This document shows, piece after piece, positions 19,435 to 33,115 of a stretch of 64,000 nucleotides of DNA; the first letter of the stretch is position 1; each line of letters starts with the position of its first letter. Origin of the DNA: Bordetella sp. (GTDB taxonomy: Bacteria; Pseudomonadota; Gammaproteobacteria; Burkholderiales; Burkholderiaceae_B). The stretch is from positions 645,309 to 709,308 of the forward strand of contig CP063810.1 of NCBI GenBank assembly GCA_022818765.1, written 5' to 3'. A model generated the notes under the pieces. That model had not been told where the DNA came from and made no database searches. It saw only the letters and a list, made by a program, of their open reading frames with translations. Made by a program: the position numbers and the translations under genes.

Positions 19435-21537
19435 CTATTTAGTTCTAGCAGCAACAACAATATCCGTAACACTTTTTGGAGCTTCCGAGTAATGTTTGAA
19501 TTCCATCGTATACGTAGCACGACCCTGTGTTAAAGATCTTAAATTAGTTGCATAACCAAACATTTCTGATAGAGGAACTTCTGCCTTCACAGTTTTCCCT
19601 CCACCAACAATATCATTCATTCCTTGAATCATTCCACGACGAGAAGATAAATCCCCCATAACAGTTCCTGCATACTCTTCAGGAGTTTCCACTTCAATAG
19701 CCATCATAGGTTCTAATAAAACAGGTTTAGATTTCCGAATCCCTTCTTTAAAAGCCATTGAAGCTGCAATCTTAAATGCATTTTCATTGGAATCAACATC
19801 ATGATAAGAACCAAAAAACAATGTTACTTTTACCCCGACTACTGGATAACCTGCTAGTATACCTGATGATAAAGTTTCTTGAATACCTTTATCTACAGCT
19901 GGGATATATTCTTTTGGAATAACCCCCCCTTTTATAGCATCTACAAATTCATAACCTGATCCTGATGGTAAAGGTTCAATTTTTAATACAACATGACCAT
20001 ATTGACCTCGTCCTCCGGATTGCTTGATAAATTTACCCTCAGATTCTTTGCAAGAATCTTGAATAGTTTCTCTATATGCTACTTGAGGTTTTCCGACATT
20101 TGCTTCTACTCCAAATTCACGCCTCATTCGATCAACTAAAACCTCAAGATGCAATTCTCCCATTCCTGAAATAATAGTCTGACCTGATTCTTCATCAGTT
20201 CGCACACGGAATGATGGATCCTCTTGAGCTAATCTGGATAAGGCTAAACCCATTTTTTCTTGATCTGCTTTTGATTTAGGTTCAATTGCTTGAGAAATTA
20301 CAGATGCAGGAAATACCATTTTTTCTAACAAAATAGGAGAATCTACACTGCATAATGTATCGCCAGTCGTAACATCTTTTAAACCTACTACAGAAGCTAT
20401 ATCTCCAGCAAATACTTCTTTAATCTCTTCTCTATTATTTGCATGCATTTGAAGAATTCGACCAATTCTCTCCTTTTTGTTCTTGATTGAATTGTGAACT
20501 ACATCCCCTGAGCGCAGAATCCCAGAATATACTCGAACAAATGTTAATTGTCCAACAAACGGATCACTCATTAATTTAAATGCTAAAGTAGATAATTTTT
20601 CATTATCATCAGCTTTTCGAGAAATGATATTGCTATCATTATCCAACCCTTCAACTGGAAGAATATCTACAGGAGAAGGTAAATAGTCAATAATAGCATC
20701 CAACATACGTTGGACACCTTTATTTTTAAAAGCTGTTCCACATAACATCGGCTGAATTTCACAAGCTATAGTTCTCTGACGAATTCCATTATGAATTTCC
20801 AAATTATTTAATGATCCAGAATCAAGATATTTTTCCATTAACTCTTCAGATGATTCTGCAGCTTCCTCCATTAATTTTTCTCGCCATTTCTCAGCTACTT
20901 GTTTTAAATTACTCGGTATCTCGGAATAAGAAAATTTTGTACCTTGGCTTTTTTCATCCCATAAAATGGATTTCATTTTAATTAAATCTATAACTCCAAC
21001 AAAAGTATCTTCAGATCCAATAGGAATAACAATAGGCACTGGATTAGCTTTCAATTTTGATCGCATCTGATCATAAACTTTAAAAAAATCAGCACCAGCT
21101 CTATCCATTTTATTGACGAAAGCAAGACGCGGAACTTTATATTTATTAGCTTGCCGCCAAACTGTTTCTGATTGAGGTTGAACTCCTCCTACTGCACAGT
21201 AAACCATGCATGCACCATCTAAAACACGCATGGATCTTTCAACTTCAATAGTGAAGTCTACATGCCCAGGTGTATCAATAATATTTATTCTATGCTCTGG
21301 ATAATTACCAGCCATCCCTTTCCAAAACGCAGTTGTAGCTGCTGAAGTTATAGTAATTCCTCTCTCCTGTTCCTGCTCCATCCAATCCATCGTGGCAGTA
21401 CCATCATGGGTTTCGCCAATTTTATGATTGACGCCAGTATAAAACAAAATACGTTCAGTCGTAGTTGTTTTACCTGCATCAATATGAGCAGAAATTCCTA
21501 TATTTCTGTATCGTTCGATCGGAGTTTTACGAGACAT
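19435..21537 (-). CDS. fusA: Elongation factor G
   Basis: EF-G drives translocation and, with RRF, ribosome recycling. The 700-aa protein has GTPase motifs [16 protein letters not shown] and NKMD and the usual five domains, ending [18 protein letters not shown]. It lies 12 bases after rpsG. A 16-residue-scale search for a second, diverged copy in the window found none. Confidence 0.98.
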   Translation of the reverse strand: MSRKTPIERYRNIGISAHIDAGKTTTTERILFYTGVNHKIGETHDGTATMDWMEQEQERGITITSAATTAFWKGMAGNYPEHRINIIDTPGHVDFTIEVERSMRVLDGACMVYCAVGGVQPQSETVWRQANKYKVPRLAFVNKMDRAGADFFKVYDQMRSKLKANPVPIVIPIGSEDTFVGVIDLIKMKSILWDEKSQGTKFSYSEIPSNLKQVAEKWREKLMEEAAESSEELMEKYLDSGSLNNLEIHNGIRQRTIACEIQPMLCGTAFKNKGVQRMLDAIIDYLPSPVDILPVEGLDNDSNIISRKADDNEKLSTLAFKLMSDPFVGQLTFVRVYSGILRSGDVVHNSIKNKKERIGRILQMHANNREEIKEVFAGDIASVVGLKDVTTGDTLCSVDSPILLEKMVFPASVISQAIEPKSKADQEKMGLALSRLAQEDPSFRVRTDEESGQTIISGMGELHLEVLVDRMRREFGVEANVGKPQVAYRETIQDSCKESEGKFIKQSGGRGQYGHVVLKIEPLPSGSGYEFVDAIKGGVIPKEYIPAVDKGIQETLSSGILAGYPVVGVKVTLFFGSYHDVDSNENAFKIAASMAFKEGIRKSKPVLLEPMMAIEVETPEEYAGTVMGDLSSRRGMIQGMNDIVGGGKTVKAEVPLSEMFGYATNLRSLTQGRATYTMEFKHYSEAPKSVTDIVVAARTK

Positions 21538-21549
21538 ATTTATCCTATA

Positions 21550-22020
21550 TTACCAACGAAAATGACTAAATGCTTTATTTGCCTCGGCCATTTTATGAGT
21601 ATCTTCACGTTTTTTAATTGCGGCTCCACGTCCTTCAGAAGCTTCGATTAATTCATTTGCTAATCGAATGTTCATTGATTTTTCACCGCGTTTTTTAGCT
21701 GCTTCCCTAAGCCAACGCATTGCTAATGCTAAGCGACGAACAGGCCTTACTTCCACAGGAACTTGATAATTAGCTCCACCAACACGTCTGCTTTTCACTT
21801 CAACAATAGGTTTTATATTGTTGATTGCTAAATTAAAAATTTCTATTGGATTTTTTCCGATTTTTGCTTCTAATAATTTAAAAGCTCCATAAATAATGCG
21901 TTCCGCAACTGCTTTTTTACCATCTAACATAACAACATTCATAAATTTAGCTAACTCAATACTGCCAAATTTTGGGTCAGGCAAAATCTCGCGCTTTGGA
22001 ACTTCGCGACGACGGGGCAT
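21550..22020 (-). CDS. rpsG: 30S ribosomal protein S7
   Basis: S7 nucleates the 30S head and in E. coli represses the str operon. [20 protein letters not shown] and the central [16 protein letters not shown] are diagnostic; 156 aa. An 88-base AT-rich gap separates it from rpsL. Confidence 0.98.
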   Translation of the reverse strand: MPRRREVPKREILPDPKFGSIELAKFMNVVMLDGKKAVAERIIYGAFKLLEAKIGKNPIEIFNLAINNIKPIVEVKSRRVGGANYQVPVEVRPVRRLALAMRWLREAAKKRGEKSMNIRLANELIEASEGRGAAIKKREDTHKMAEANKAFSHFRW

Positions 22021-22108
22021 TTTTATTCCTTCATTACTAGTAAAATAAATTAAACATCAACTTCAATTTAATGATTTAAAAGATATAATCTTGATTAATA
22101 CTTACAAT

Positions 22109-22488
22109 CTATCTATTGTTCTTTTGTTTTTTTGCACCATATTTCGAACGCGCTTTTTTTCGATCTTTGACTCCTTGTAAATCTAATGAACCTCTCACAA
22201 TATGATAGCGAACTCCAGGCAAATCCTTAACACGTCCTCCTCGTACCAAAACAACCGAATGTTCTTGAAGATTATGTCCTTCTCCACCTATATATGAAAT
22301 AATTTCATGCCCATTTGTTAAACGAACTTTTGCAACTTTTCGCATAGCTGAATTAGGTTTCTTAGGAGTAGTTGCATATACACGAGTGCATACTCCCGAC
22401 GTTGAGGACAATTTCCTAATGCAGGACTCTTGCTATTAAGACTGCTAGTTCGTCGAGGTTTTCGAACAAGTTGACTGATTGTAGGCAT
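22109..22488 (-). CDS. rpsL: 30S ribosomal protein S12, reading frame broken by a -1 frameshift
   Basis: S12 controls decoding fidelity and is the streptomycin target. From the ATG at 22488 the frame gives [20 protein letters not shown] to NCPQRR, then shifts at the CCC run 22395-22397. A fourth C gives [20 protein letters not shown] and the rest of S12, including the loop around KKPNSAMRK and the later [13 protein letters not shown]. Repaired length is 126 aa. First gene of the str operon. Confidence 0.9.
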
Positions 22489-22741
22489 AATCTGCAATCC
22501 TTTTTTACATTCTATTTTTCAAGATTTAAGTGTTAAAACTTTTTCAATAAAAAATCACAAAAACGATCGATAAAATGGATATTTCAACTAAAAATTCCAA
22601 TACAAAATATTACAACTCTGAATATCTAATATCTTTTTTGTTAATTTATAATTAATAAAGAAAAAGTTTGTAATTGTACATATAATATTTTATAAAATCA
22701 AATTAATAAAAAATTGAATCTCCATTGATTTTTTAAAAATG
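22489..22741 (-). other. rpoC-rpsL intergenic region
   Basis: A 253-base AT-rich gap between the rpoC stop and the rpsL start, with no gene. It probably holds the str operon promoter and the end of the rpoBC transcript, but several weak promoter-like pairs compete and I see no strong hairpin with a T-run. Confidence 0.5.
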
Positions 22742-25700
22742 CTAGATGTTTAAATTTTTCTTATCCAAAGAAAAATTATTTGAATCAATGATTGAAACAT
22801 CATCCATATCTTTAAATGGATTAGAATTAGATTTTTCTAATAAGGAATCTGATTTTTCAGTGATTTTTTTCTCTTTTCTAGCGTTATGATAAGCTAACCC
22901 AGTACCAGCTGGTATAAGTCTTCCAACAATAACATTTTCTTTTAAACCTCTTAAATCATCACGTTTTCCCATAATAGCTGCTTCTGTTAATACTCGTGTA
23001 GTTTCTTGGAAAGATGCTGCTGAAATAAATGAATCCGTTGACAAAGATGCTTTTGTAATACCCAATAGTATATTTTCGTATGTAGCAGGAACTAAATTTT
23101 TCTGTAGAACCAAATCATTTTGATTTAAAAGTTCTGAACGTTCTACTTGCTCCCCTGGAATAAAACTAGTATCCCCTGGATTAATGACATTAACTCGTCT
23201 CAACATTTGGCGCACAATAACTTCTATATGCTTGTCATTAATTTTAACGCCTTGCAATCGGTATACATCTTGTACTTCATCGACAACATATGCTGCTAGC
23301 CTCTCTACACCTTGCAAACGCAAAATATCATGCGGATCAGCAGGGCCGTCGACAATCATTTCTCCTTTATTAACTACTTGACCATCATGAACTAGAACTT
23401 GTTTTTCTTTCGGGATTAAAAATTCATGATTTATTTCTTCAAAATCAGTAATAATTAAGCGTTGTTTCCCCTTTGTATCTTTTCCAAACGATACAATACC
23501 TGTAACTTCAGCTAGCATGCCAGTATCTTTCGGAGCTCTAGCTTCAAAAAGCTCAGCAACCCTTGGAAGACCTCCTGTAATGTCTCGGGTCTTTTGAGAT
23601 TCTTGTGGAATTCTCGCTAGAACTTCACCTACTGAAACTTTTTGACCATCACGAACTGTAATTAACGCACTTAATGGAAAAGTAATATTTACAGAATGAT
23701 CTGTTCCAGCAATTTTAACTTCTTTATTTTCATCATTAATTAATTTAACCTGTGGTCGCATATTAATTTTATTACTACTTCTTGTTTTTGGAGTAATAAC
23801 AACAAGTGTTGATAGACCTGTGACTTCATCAAGTTGCTTTGCAACAGTAACACCTTCCTCAATATTTTCAAAGCGAACCTCTCCTGCATATTCTGAAATT
23901 ATAGGACGTGTTAATGGATCCCAAGATGCTAATCGAAACCCGGCTTTGACTAATTCTCCATCACCTACTAATATAGTAGATCCATAGGGGATTTTATGTC
24001 TTTCACGTTCTCGTCCATTATCATCAAGAACAGCTAATTCCCCTGATCGAGAAATAGCTATTCTCTCACCTTTATCATTAGTAACATAACGCATACTACT
24101 AGCAAATCCAACTTTTCCATTTGATTTTGTTTCAACAGAACTAATTAAGATGGAACGAGATGCTGCACCTCCTATATGAAAAGTTCGCATAGTTAATTGT
24201 GTTCCAGGCTCACCAATAGATTGAGCAGCAATCACACCAACAGCTTCACCTAAATTAACTGGTGATCCACGACCTAAATCTCGTCCATAACAACGGGCAC
24301 ATAATCCATGACGTGTCTCACAAATTAAAGGAGTACGAACTCTAACCTCATCAATACCAAGATAATCAATTTTTTCAACAAGATCTTCATCAAGCAAGGT
24401 TCCTGAAGCGATACTTACTGCCTGAGTATCAGGATTAACAATATCATCAACTATAACACGACCTAAAATTCGATCACGCAATGGCTCAATTACTTCTCCT
24501 CCTTCAACTAAAGCTTTTATATTATAACCTTTTGATGTCCCGCAATCGTTTTCAGTAATTACTAAATCTTGTGTAACATCCACTAAACGCCGAGTTAAAT
24601 AACCTGAATTAGCTGTTTTTAATGCTGTATCAGCTAAACCTTTTCTAGCTCCATGGGTAGAAATAAAATATTGAAGCACATTTAAACCTTCGCGGAAATT
24701 TGCAGTGATAGGGGTTTCAATAATAGATCCATCAGGTTTTGCCATTAAACCTCTCATACCTGCTAATTGACGAATTTGTGCTGCTGATCCACGAGCTCCT
24801 GAATCAGCCATCATATATATAGAATTAAATGATTCTTGATGAGTAAGTTTATTATGCCGATTAACAACAGGTTCAGCCGCTAAACGTTTCATCATAGCCC
24901 TACCAACTCTATCACTAGCCTTTCCCCAAATATCTACGACGTTATTGTAACGTTCTTGAGCAGTTACAAGTCCTGAAGAATACTGCTTATCAATTTCTTT
25001 TACTTCTTGATTAGCTAGGTTGAGAATTTCCTTTTTATCTTTTGGAATAAGCATATCTTCCATTGCAATAGAAATACCACCACGTGTTGCTAGTCTGAAA
25101 CCTGTTTGCATAAGTTTATCAGCAAAAATAACTGTTGCACGTAACCCACAACATCGAAAAGATTTATTAATTAATCGAGAAATTTCCTTTTTCTTCAGAG
25201 TTTTATTTATTTCGAGAAATGATAATCCTTTAGGAAGGATACTGGATAATAAAGCTCTCCCAACAGTTGTTTCATAACGTGTCTTTACTGATTTCCAATT
25301 TTTTTCATTTTTATCATATTCATATTCTTCTAAACGAGCTGTAATACGACTATGCAATTCAACTTCCTTACTATCATAAGCACGTTGTATTTCATCTATG
25401 TCTGAAAAAAATATACCCTCTCCTTTTCCATTAATGCGTTCTCTTGTTGAATAATATAAACCAAGAACAATATCTTGTGAAGGTACAATTGACGGCTCCC
25501 CATTCGCTGGGAATAATATATTATTAGAAGCTAACATTAAAGTTCTTGCTTCTAATTGAGCTTCCAAAGATAAAGGTATATGAACCGCCATTTGATCTCC
25601 ATCAAAATCAGCATTGAAGGCTGCACAAACTAATGGGTGCAACTGAATAGCTTTACCCTCTATCAAAACAGGTTCAAATGCTTGTATACCTAATCTATGC

Positions 25701-26986
25701 AAGGTTGGCGCTCGATTGAGCATAACAGGATGCTCTCTAATTACCTCTTCAAGTATATCCCATACTACAGATTCTTGGTTTTCAACTAATTTTTTAGCCG
25801 ATTTAATCGTATTAGCTAAACCCATTATTTCTAAACGATTAAAAATAAAAGGTTTAAAAAGTTCCAAAGCCATTCTTTTCGGAAGACCACATTGATGCAA
25901 TTTTAATTGCGGGCCTACAACAATAACAGATCGACCGGAATAATCGACTCGTTTTCCCAATAAATTCTGACGAAACCGACCTCCTTTACCTTTAATCATA
26001 TCAGCTAAGGATTTTAATTGTCGCTTATTTGCACCTGTCATAGCTTTTCCACGACGGCCATTATCAAGCAACGAATCAACTGATTCTTGCAACATGCGCT
26101 TTTCATTTCGCAGAATAATTTCCGGGGCTTTTAATTCAATCAATCTCTTAAGACGATTATTTCTGTTGATTACCCGACGATATAAATCATTCAAATCAGA
26201 TGTTGCAAAACGACCACCATCCAAGGGAACTAAAGGCCTTAAATCTGGAGGTAAAACAGGCAAAGCTTCCAAAATCATCCATTCAGCTTTGACTCCAGAT
26301 TTAAGAAATCCTTCAAGAATTTTTAATCGTTTAGAAATTTTCTTAATTTTTATTTCTGAATTCGTAACACGCAATTCATTTCTTCGAATTTCAACTTCTC
26401 GATCTATATCAATAGTTCGCAATAATTCTCGAACGGCTTCTGCTCCCATTAAAGCTTTAAAATCATCCCCATATTCTTCTGTTTTAGATAGAAAATCATC
26501 ATCGGACATTATTTGTCCACGTTTTAAAGGTGTAATACCAGGATCAATAACACACCAAGCTTCAAAATATAAAACACGCTCAATATCACGTAAAGTCATA
26601 TCAAGAACCATACCTAATCTAGAAGGCAGGCTTTTCAAAAACCATATATGAGCAACAGGACTAGCTAATTCAATATGACCCATTCGTTCACGTCGAACTT
26701 TAGAGACAGTAACTTCCACTCCACATTTTTCACAGATAACACCACGATGTTTTAATCTTTTATATTTACCACATAAACATTCATAATCCTTAATTGGACC
26801 AAAAATTTTAGAACAAAATAAACCATCACGTTCAGGTTTAAAAGTTCTATAATTAATCGTTTCTGGTTTTCTAATTTCACCATAAGACCAAGAACGAATT
26901 TTTTCTGGTGATGCTATCCCTATTTTCATAGCATCAAATTCTTCGTCTTGAGCAACTTGTTTAAAAAGATCAAGCAGAGCTTTCAT
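22742..26986 (-). CDS. rpoC: DNA-directed RNA polymerase subunit beta'
   Basis: The 1414-aa beta' subunit carries the catalytic NADFDGDQM with Mg-binding D460, D462 and D464. The N-terminal zinc site has C70, C72, C85 and C88; a second zinc site ([15 protein letters not shown]) lies near residue 890. The trigger loop (MRTFHIGG) is present. The frame is intact over 4.2 kb, in contrast with the nearby ribosomal genes. Its start overlaps the rpoB stop by one base. Confidence 0.99.
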   Translation of the reverse strand: MKALLDLFKQVAQDEEFDAMKIGIASPEKIRSWSYGEIRKPETINYRTFKPERDGLFCSKIFGPIKDYECLCGKYKRLKHRGVICEKCGVEVTVSKVRRERMGHIELASPVAHIWFLKSLPSRLGMVLDMTLRDIERVLYFEAWCVIDPGITPLKRGQIMSDDDFLSKTEEYGDDFKALMGAEAVRELLRTIDIDREVEIRRNELRVTNSEIKIKKISKRLKILEGFLKSGVKAEWMILEALPVLPPDLRPLVPLDGGRFATSDLNDLYRRVINRNNRLKRLIELKAPEIILRNEKRMLQESVDSLLDNGRRGKAMTGANKRQLKSLADMIKGKGGRFRQNLLGKRVDYSGRSVIVVGPQLKLHQCGLPKRMALELFKPFIFNRLEIMGLANTIKSAKKLVENQESVVWDILEEVIREHPVMLNRAPTLHRLGIQAFEPVLIEGKAIQLHPLVCAAFNADFDGDQMAVHIPLSLEAQLEARTLMLASNNILFPANGEPSIVPSQDIVLGLYYSTRERINGKGEGIFFSDIDEIQRAYDSKEVELHSRITARLEEYEYDKNEKNWKSVKTRYETTVGRALLSSILPKGLSFLEINKTLKKKEISRLINKSFRCCGLRATVIFADKLMQTGFRLATRGGISIAMEDMLIPKDKKEILNLANQEVKEIDKQYSSGLVTAQERYNNVVDIWGKASDRVGRAMMKRLAAEPVVNRHNKLTHQESFNSIYMMADSGARGSAAQIRQLAGMRGLMAKPDGSIIETPITANFREGLNVLQYFISTHGARKGLADTALKTANSGYLTRRLVDVTQDLVITENDCGTSKGYNIKALVEGGEVIEPLRDRILGRVIVDDIVNPDTQAVSIASGTLLDEDLVEKIDYLGIDEVRVRTPLICETRHGLCARCYGRDLGRGSPVNLGEAVGVIAAQSIGEPGTQLTMRTFHIGGAASRSILISSVETKSNGKVGFASSMRYVTNDKGERIAISRSGELAVLDDNGRERERHKIPYGSTILVGDGELVKAGFRLASWDPLTRPIISEYAGEVRFENIEEGVTVAKQLDEVTGLSTLVVITPKTRSSNKINMRPQVKLINDENKEVKIAGTDHSVNITFPLSALITVRDGQKVSVGEVLARIPQESQKTRDITGGLPRVAELFEARAPKDTGMLAEVTGIVSFGKDTKGKQRLIITDFEEINHEFLIPKEKQVLVHDGQVVNKGEMIVDGPADPHDILRLQGVERLAAYVVDEVQDVYRLQGVKINDKHIEVIVRQMLRRVNVINPGDTSFIPGEQVERSELLNQNDLVLQKNLVPATYENILLGITKASLSTDSFISAASFQETTRVLTEAAIMGKRDDLRGLKENVIVGRLIPAGTGLAYHNARKEKKITEKSDSLLEKSNSNPFKDMDDVSIIDSNNFSLDKKNLNI

Positions 26987-29900
26987 TATTTACGCTCCAA
27001 ATCTGTATCAAGGGCTAATGAACGGATTTCTTTAACTAACACATTAAAAGATTCAGGCATACCAGCATCGATCACATGATCACCTTTGACTATATTTTCA
27101 TAAACCTTAGTTCGACCAGTGATATCATCAGATTTAACAGTTAACATTTCTTGTAATGTATAACTTGCACCATATGCTTCAAGAGCCCAAACCTCCATTT
27201 CACCAAAACGTTGACCACCAAACTGAGCCTTTCCTCCAAGTGGTTGTTGTGTAACCAAAGAATAAGGACCAGTAGAACGTGCATGCATTTTATCATCAAC
27301 CAAATGGTGCAATTTCAAATAATGAATATATCCAATTGTAACAGGTCTTTCAAACTTATCCCCAGTAAAACCATCAAATAACCAAGCTTGTGAACGAGAA
27401 TTACTCAATTGCATTTGTTGAGAAATTTTTTCAGGATAAGCAAGTTCCAACATGTTTCTTATTTCATTTTCAGTTGCACCATCAAAAACAGGAGTGGCAA
27501 ATGGAATTCCATCTTTCAAATTATTTGCCAATTCTATGATTTCGTTATCAGTCATATTTTCAATGTTTTCTGAAATATCTTGCGAATCATATACTTTAAT
27601 AAGATAAGAACGTAAATGCTTAGCTTGATCAATTAATTCATCAGCTAACATATTTTTTATTTGAATTCCTAAACCCTTAGCAGCTAAACCTAAATGAGCT
27701 TCTAAAACTTGTCCCACATTCATTCTAGATGGTACTCCTAATGGATTTAGAACTATATCAACAGGAGTCCCGTCAGCCATATGTGGCATATCTTCAATAG
27801 GAGCAATTCTTGAAACCACACCCTTATTCCCATGCCGACCCGCCATTTTATCGCCTGGTTGTAATCGGCGTTTAACAGCCAAATAAACTTTTATCATTTT
27901 TAAAACACCAGGAGGTAATTCATCCCCTTGTGTTAATTTTTTTCTTTTTTCTTCAAAAGCAAGATTAAATTGAGACTGCTTAAATTCTAAAGATTCCCTA
28001 GCTTGTTTAAGAAACAAATTCGAATCCTCATCTTGTAGATGAATATTAAACCAATTCCAGCGATCCAAGTTTGATAAATATTCTTCCTTAATAATCTCGC
28101 CAAATTTTATTTCTTGCGGCCCTGTGATGACAAACTTATTAATTAAAACCTTTTTCATACGGTCAAAGATATCATCTTCAACAATGCGCAATTGATCATT
28201 TAAATCTTGTCTTTGACGAGATAGTTCTTCATCAATAATTGATTGAGCACGACTATCACGAACGATTCCTTCTCTAGTAAAAACCTGAACATCAATGACA
28301 GTACCATTCATTCCAGAAGGAACTCTAAGAGATGTATCTTTTACATCAGAAGCTTTATCTCCAAAAATTGCCCTTAACAATTTTTCTTCGGGAGTTAACT
28401 GAGTTTCACCTTTAGGTGTAACTTTTCCTACTAAGACATCATCAGCATTAACCTCTGCTCCAATATATGTAATTCCCGATTCATCCAACCGATTTAACTG
28501 AGATTCAGGCAAATTACTGATATCTCTTGTAATTTCCTCAGGTCCTAATTTAGTATCTCGAGCTACAATTGTTAATTCTTCTATATGAATAGACGTATAT
28601 CGATCATCAGCAACAACTTTCTCAGATATAAGAATTGAATCTTCAAAGTTGTATCCGTTCCATGGCATAAAAGCGATCAACATATTTTGACCTAAAGCTA
28701 ATTCGCCAAAATCTGTTGATGCTCCATCAGCTAACACATCTCCTTTAACAACTTGATCGCCCTGTTTCACAACAGGACGTTGATTAATATTTGTACTCTG
28801 ATTAGAACGAATATATTTGGTTAAATTATAAATATCAACTCCAACCTCACCTATAAGGTTCTCATCATCATTAACACGAATAACAACACGCCCAGCATCA
28901 ACATAATCAACAATCCCACCCCGCGATGCTTGAACAATAGTTCCTGAATCAATAGCAACAGTGCGTTCAACACCAGTTCCAACAATAGGTTTTTCTGGTC
29001 TCAAGCAAGGAACAGCTTGTCTCTGCATATTAGCTCCCATTAATGCCCTATTTGCATCATCATGCTCAAGAAAAGGAATTAAAGAAGCGGCAACAGAAAC
29101 AATTTGTGAAGGAGCAACATCCATATAATGAATATTTACTGCACTAGTTAATATTGCCTCTCCTGCATCTCGACAAGCTACTAAATCATCAAGAAAATAT
29201 CCATCTGTATTCAATTGAGAATTAGCTTGTGCTATGACATATCGGCTTTCCTCGATAGCTGATAAATAATCAATTTGATTACATACTTTTCCATCAATAA
29301 CTTTTCGATATGGGGTTTCTAAGAAACCATAGTCATTTAGACGAGCATATAATGCCATTGAGTTAATTAAACCAATATTGGGTCCTTCAGGTGTTTCAAT
29401 AGGACATACACGACCATAATGAGTAGGATGTACATCGCGAACCTCAAAACCTGCTCGTTCTCTTGTTAATCCACCAGGACCTAAAGCTGAAACACGCCTT
29501 TTATGTGTAATTTCTGATAAAGGATTGGTTTGATCCATGAATTGCGATAGTTGACTAGAAGCAAAAAATTCTTTAATAGCAGCTGAAATAGGCTTTGAAT
29601 TAATTAAATCATGAGGCATTAAATTTTCAGTTTCAGCTTGCCCTAAACGTTCTTTAACTGCCCGTTCAACCCTTATTAATCCAGATCGAAATTGATTCTC
29701 TGCTAACTCCCCAACACAACGAACTCGACGATTTCCTAGATGATCTATATCATCAATGTTCCCGCGACCATTACGCAATTCAACTAAAACTTTAATTGTG
29801 TCAAGAATATCATTCTTCGTTAATGTTGATGGACCGGAAGTGTTTTCTACTCTCCCTAATCTGCTATCAACTTTCATTCGTCCTACTCTTGACAAATCGT

Positions 29901-31098
29901 ACATTTCTTCATTATAAAAAAGCCTATTGAAAAGAAGTTCAACAGCTTCCTCGGTTGGTGGTTCACCTGGCCGCATCATTCTATAAATAGCTATTCGCGC
30001 TGCTAACTGGTCAGTAGTCTCATCAATACGCAATGTTTGGGAAATATAAGAACCATGATCTAAATCATTTGTATATAAAGTTTGTATCTCAGATATATTT
30101 TCTGCTCGTAAAATAGAAAGCAAATCTTCAGTGATTTCGTCGTTTGCATTTGAAAGAATTTCACCTGTACTAGGAACTATTATTTTCTTTGCTAAAATTC
30201 TTCCAATCAAAAAATCTTCAGGAACCGAGATATATTTAATTTCAGATTTTGAAATTTCAAGTAAATTTTTTGCATTAATTCGCTTGTCTTTTTTAACTAA
30301 AACTTTTCCATCAATTCCTTTAATATCAAAACGTGCAATTTCACCTTTCCAATGATCGGGTATAAACTCCATCATTGCACCTTCACTTTTTAATTTAAAG
30401 TTATCAAAATCAAAGAAATACTTCAAAATTGATTCTGGTGTCATTCCAATAGATTTAGCTAAAATTGTCACGGGCATTTTACGACGACGATCTATCCGGA
30501 AAAATAAAATATCCTTTGGATCAAATTCAAAATCTAACCAAGAACCTCGATAAGGAATAATTCGAGCTGAAAACAATAATTTTCCAGAACTATGAGTTTT
30601 TCCTTTATCATGTTCAAAGAATACCCCAGGAGAACGATGTAACTGAGAAACAACGACACGTTCTGTACCATTAATAACAAAAGAACCATTATTTGTCATG
30701 CGAGGGATCTCTCCCATATAAACTTCTTGTTCTTTTATTTCTTTTATTGTTGGTTTATTAATTTCTCTATCAAACAAGATCAGACGAACTTTTGCTCGCA
30801 ATGGTGATGCATATGTAAGACCACGTTGCTGACACTCTTTGACATCAAATATAGGTTCACTCAGTACATAATTAACAAACTCTAAGCGAGCTAAATTATT
30901 ATGACTAACAATGGGAAAAACAGATATAAAAGCTGCTTGCAATCCATCAGGAGACCGTTTTGAAGGGGCTGTATCTGCCTGTAAAAAAGCCGAATAAGAA
31001 CGAATTTGAGTTTCTAACAGGTATGGAACCTTTTGAACATCTCCACGCTTAGCAAAACTTTTTCGAATGCGCTTTCTTTCAATATGCGAATAAGGCAT
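26986..31098 (-). CDS. rpoB: DNA-directed RNA polymerase subunit beta
   Basis: The 1370-aa beta subunit forms the catalytic pincer with beta'. The rifampicin region reads [20 protein letters not shown], with the sensitive-type residues. The C-terminal block [20 protein letters not shown], which contacts beta', is intact. It follows rplL after 146 bases in the usual rplKAJL-rpoBC order. Confidence 0.99.
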   Translation of the reverse strand: MPYSHIERKRIRKSFAKRGDVQKVPYLLETQIRSYSAFLQADTAPSKRSPDGLQAAFISVFPIVSHNNLARLEFVNYVLSEPIFDVKECQQRGLTYASPLRAKVRLILFDREINKPTIKEIKEQEVYMGEIPRMTNNGSFVINGTERVVVSQLHRSPGVFFEHDKGKTHSSGKLLFSARIIPYRGSWLDFEFDPKDILFFRIDRRRKMPVTILAKSIGMTPESILKYFFDFDNFKLKSEGAMMEFIPDHWKGEIARFDIKGIDGKVLVKKDKRINAKNLLEISKSEIKYISVPEDFLIGRILAKKIIVPSTGEILSNANDEITEDLLSILRAENISEIQTLYTNDLDHGSYISQTLRIDETTDQLAARIAIYRMMRPGEPPTEEAVELLFNRLFYNEEMYDLSRVGRMKVDSRLGRVENTSGPSTLTKNDILDTIKVLVELRNGRGNIDDIDHLGNRRVRCVGELAENQFRSGLIRVERAVKERLGQAETENLMPHDLINSKPISAAIKEFFASSQLSQFMDQTNPLSEITHKRRVSALGPGGLTRERAGFEVRDVHPTHYGRVCPIETPEGPNIGLINSMALYARLNDYGFLETPYRKVIDGKVCNQIDYLSAIEESRYVIAQANSQLNTDGYFLDDLVACRDAGEAILTSAVNIHYMDVAPSQIVSVAASLIPFLEHDDANRALMGANMQRQAVPCLRPEKPIVGTGVERTVAIDSGTIVQASRGGIVDYVDAGRVVIRVNDDENLIGEVGVDIYNLTKYIRSNQSTNINQRPVVKQGDQVVKGDVLADGASTDFGELALGQNMLIAFMPWNGYNFEDSILISEKVVADDRYTSIHIEELTIVARDTKLGPEEITRDISNLPESQLNRLDESGITYIGAEVNADDVLVGKVTPKGETQLTPEEKLLRAIFGDKASDVKDTSLRVPSGMNGTVIDVQVFTREGIVRDSRAQSIIDEELSRQRQDLNDQLRIVEDDIFDRMKKVLINKFVITGPQEIKFGEIIKEEYLSNLDRWNWFNIHLQDEDSNLFLKQARESLEFKQSQFNLAFEEKRKKLTQGDELPPGVLKMIKVYLAVKRRLQPGDKMAGRHGNKGVVSRIAPIEDMPHMADGTPVDIVLNPLGVPSRMNVGQVLEAHLGLAAKGLGIQIKNMLADELIDQAKHLRSYLIKVYDSQDISENIENMTDNEIIELANNLKDGIPFATPVFDGATENEIRNMLELAYPEKISQQMQLSNSRSQAWLFDGFTGDKFERPVTIGYIHYLKLHHLVDDKMHARSTGPYSLVTQQPLGGKAQFGGQRFGEMEVWALEAYGASYTLQEMLTVKSDDITGRTKVYENIVKGDHVIDAGMPESFNVLVKEIRSLALDTDLERK

Positions 31099-31154
31099 GA
31101 ATACTCCAGATCAAGGTTGAATAGATTTTTAAAAGTCCTATACAACTTAGATAC

Positions 31155-31174
31155 TTTCTCCAGAAATGGAGAAA
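31155..31174 (-). promoter_or_regulatory. Hairpin in the rplL-rpoB gap
   Basis: TTTCTCC (31155-31161) pairs exactly with GGAGAAA (31168-31174) with a six-base loop. No T-run follows on the minus strand. In E. coli this gap holds an attenuator and an RNase III site that set the ratio of L7/L12 to polymerase; a similar role is possible here. Confidence 0.45.
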
Positions 31175-31244
31175 TAAAACAATAATCTATAAAAGATTTT
31201 TTTAACTTAGATCATTTTTTAAATAAAAACAAAGCATTTTATAT

Positions 31245-31625
31245 TTATTTAATTTCAACTTTTGCTCCTGCTGCTTCAAGTTTTTTCTTAATAGCTTCGG
31301 CATCTTCTTTCGAAATTCCCTCTTTTACTGATTTTGGTGCGCTGTCTACTAAGTCTTTAGCTTCTTTTAAACCTAAACCTGTTATTTCTCTAACAGATTT
31401 AATTACGCTAACTTTATTAGCACCAATTTCAGATAGAATTACATTAAATTCAGTTTTTTCTTCTACTTTCTCAGAAGTTGCATTATTAGAAGATGTTGGT
31501 GCCATAGCTATAGCAGCATTAGCTGATACATCGAATTTTTCCTCCATATCTTTAATTAATTGAGATAATTCAAGAACAGTCATGCTAGAAATAGCGTCAA
31601 GGATTTCAGCTTTATTTAATACCAT
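31245..31625 (-). CDS. rplL: 50S ribosomal protein L7/L12
   Basis: L7/L12 forms the multi-copy stalk that recruits GTPase factors. The N-terminal dimerisation helix, an Ala-rich hinge (about 37-50) and the C-terminal domain with [20 protein letters not shown] are all present. The ATG at 31625 has GGAG eight bases upstream and gives 126 aa; ten upstream residues are open but not family-like. Confidence 0.98.
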   Translation of the reverse strand: MVLNKAEILDAISSMTVLELSQLIKDMEEKFDVSANAAIAMAPTSSNNATSEKVEEKTEFNVILSEIGANKVSVIKSVREITGLGLKEAKDLVDSAPKSVKEGISKEDAEAIKKKLEAAGAKVEIK

Positions 31626-31700
31626 TTTAAAAACTCCAAATTTGGATGATTCCAAGTAAATTAATTTACCTAATTGTTAATGTTTTTATAAATCTATAAT

Positions 31701-32225
31701 TTAAGTTATGGATTTTTTATCACAAATTAGGGAAAGACCACGAACAAATTTTGTTGGAACTGCGTTAAGCGTGCGCATAAATTGCGCGATTGGCGCTTGC
31801 ATCGTTAACAACATTTTCGACAACAATTCCTCACGACAAGGCATTGTTGCCAAATCTTTTATGCTACTTACATCGAGTATACAATTGAATAAAGCGCCAG
31901 CTTTGATAACTAATCTTTCATCCTGTTTCGAAAAATTAACAAAAACTTTAGCTGCAGAAACAGGATCTATGCTGATTCCATATACAAGAGGACCAACAAA
32001 TTGATTCGATAAAGATTGAAAATTTGTTCCTGAAAAAGCACGTTGTGCTAGTGAATTTTTAATTACCCGCAAATAAATATTTGAATCACGTGCAAGTTTT
32101 CGAAGTAAAGTGAAAGAAGCAACATCTAAACCACGATATTCTGCAATGATGACAGAACCAGCTTCATTAATTTTGGATGAAACTTTATTAACTATTTCGA
32201 CTTTACTTTTATGGTCGAGGCTCAC
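31701..32225 (-). CDS. rplJ: 50S ribosomal protein L10
   Basis: L10 anchors L7/L12 dimers to the stalk base. I chose the GTG at 32225 (MSLDHKSKVEIV), which matches the family start and has GGAG eight bases upstream; a GTG three codons earlier is also open. The AEYRGLDVASFTLLRKLARD block is typical. About 174 aa. A 181-base leader separates it from rplA, a place where L10 autoregulation would act. Confidence 0.95.
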   Translation of the reverse strand: MSLDHKSKVEIVNKVSSKINEAGSVIIAEYRGLDVASFTLLRKLARDSNIYLRVIKNSLAQRAFSGTNFQSLSNQFVGPLVYGISIDPVSAAKVFVNFSKQDERLVIKAGALFNCILDVSSIKDLATMPCREELLSKMLLTMQAPIAQFMRTLNAVPTKFVRGLSLICDKKSIT

Positions 32226-32406
32226 GTTAAACACTCCATAAAAAAATTATGAAACCTTTAGAATTTACTATATCAATTAGTAACAATTTTGCATTTTACA
32301 GATTAAATATAGAACATATAAAAATAATTCAATTTAATTTATTATGAAAAAGTACTTCATAAAAATTTTTAAAAAATTAATTGATTTTTCTAAATTTTAA
32401 TTTCAA

Positions 32407-33105
32407 TTAAGAAAACGCCAACGAAGAAATGTTTACTCGAATACCCCTGCCCATTGTCGATGATATATTAATTTTCTTTAGATAAAGACCCTTGGATGAT
32501 AAGGGACGAGATTTTTGTAAAGCATCAATTAAAGTCATCAAATTAGATTTTAACTGTTCTTCAGTAAAAGAGGAACGGCCTATAGAAGCATGAATAATAC
32601 CTGCTTTATCGGTTCGATATTGAATTTGTCCCATCTTCAAATTCTTAATAGCAAGAACAACATCTTGTGTAAGGGTACCAACTTTTGGATTCGGCATTAA
32701 TCCTCGAGGACCAAGAATTTGTCCCAAACCTCCTACAATTCTCATTGCGTCTGGTGATGCAATAACAGCATCAAATTCTATTTTTCCTGATTTTATAATT
32801 TCAGCTAAATCATCAAAACCAACTATGTCAGCACCAGCTTCTTTAGCTAAAATGGCTTTTTCACCTTGCGCAAAAACTGCTATGCGAACAATTTTACCAG
32901 TACCAGAAGGTAACACAACCGAACCCCGAACTAACTGATCAGATTTCTTTGGATCAATACCTAATTGTACAGCTGTATCTATAGATTCATTAAATTTTGC
33001 TATTGCTGTTTCTTTAATTAAAGATAAAGCTTCGGAAAGTGAGTAAAGCTTTTTATGCTCAATTTTTTTGTCAATCGAAGAAATTCGCTTATTCAAGCTA
33101 ACCAT
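32407..33105 (-). CDS. rplA: 50S ribosomal protein L1
   Basis: L1 forms the mobile stalk at the E site and in E. coli represses the rplK-rplA operon. The ATG at 33105 has AGGA six bases upstream and avoids overlapping rplK; nine further residues are open upstream. The signature [20 protein letters not shown] is intact. 232 aa. Confidence 0.97.
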   Translation of the reverse strand: MVSLNKRISSIDKKIEHKKLYSLSEALSLIKETAIAKFNESIDTAVQLGIDPKKSDQLVRGSVVLPSGTGKIVRIAVFAQGEKAILAKEAGADIVGFDDLAEIIKSGKIEFDAVIASPDAMRIVGGLGQILGPRGLMPNPKVGTLTQDVVLAIKNLKMGQIQYRTDKAGIIHASIGRSSFTEEQLKSNLMTLIDALQKSRPLSSKGLYLKKINISSTMGRGIRVNISSLAFS

Positions 33106-33115
33106 GTTAAATCCT

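Noticed and set aside
26094..26651. A 185-aa plus-strand open frame
   Set aside because: It is antisense to the well-conserved rpoC coding sequence and resembles no protein; a shadow frame.
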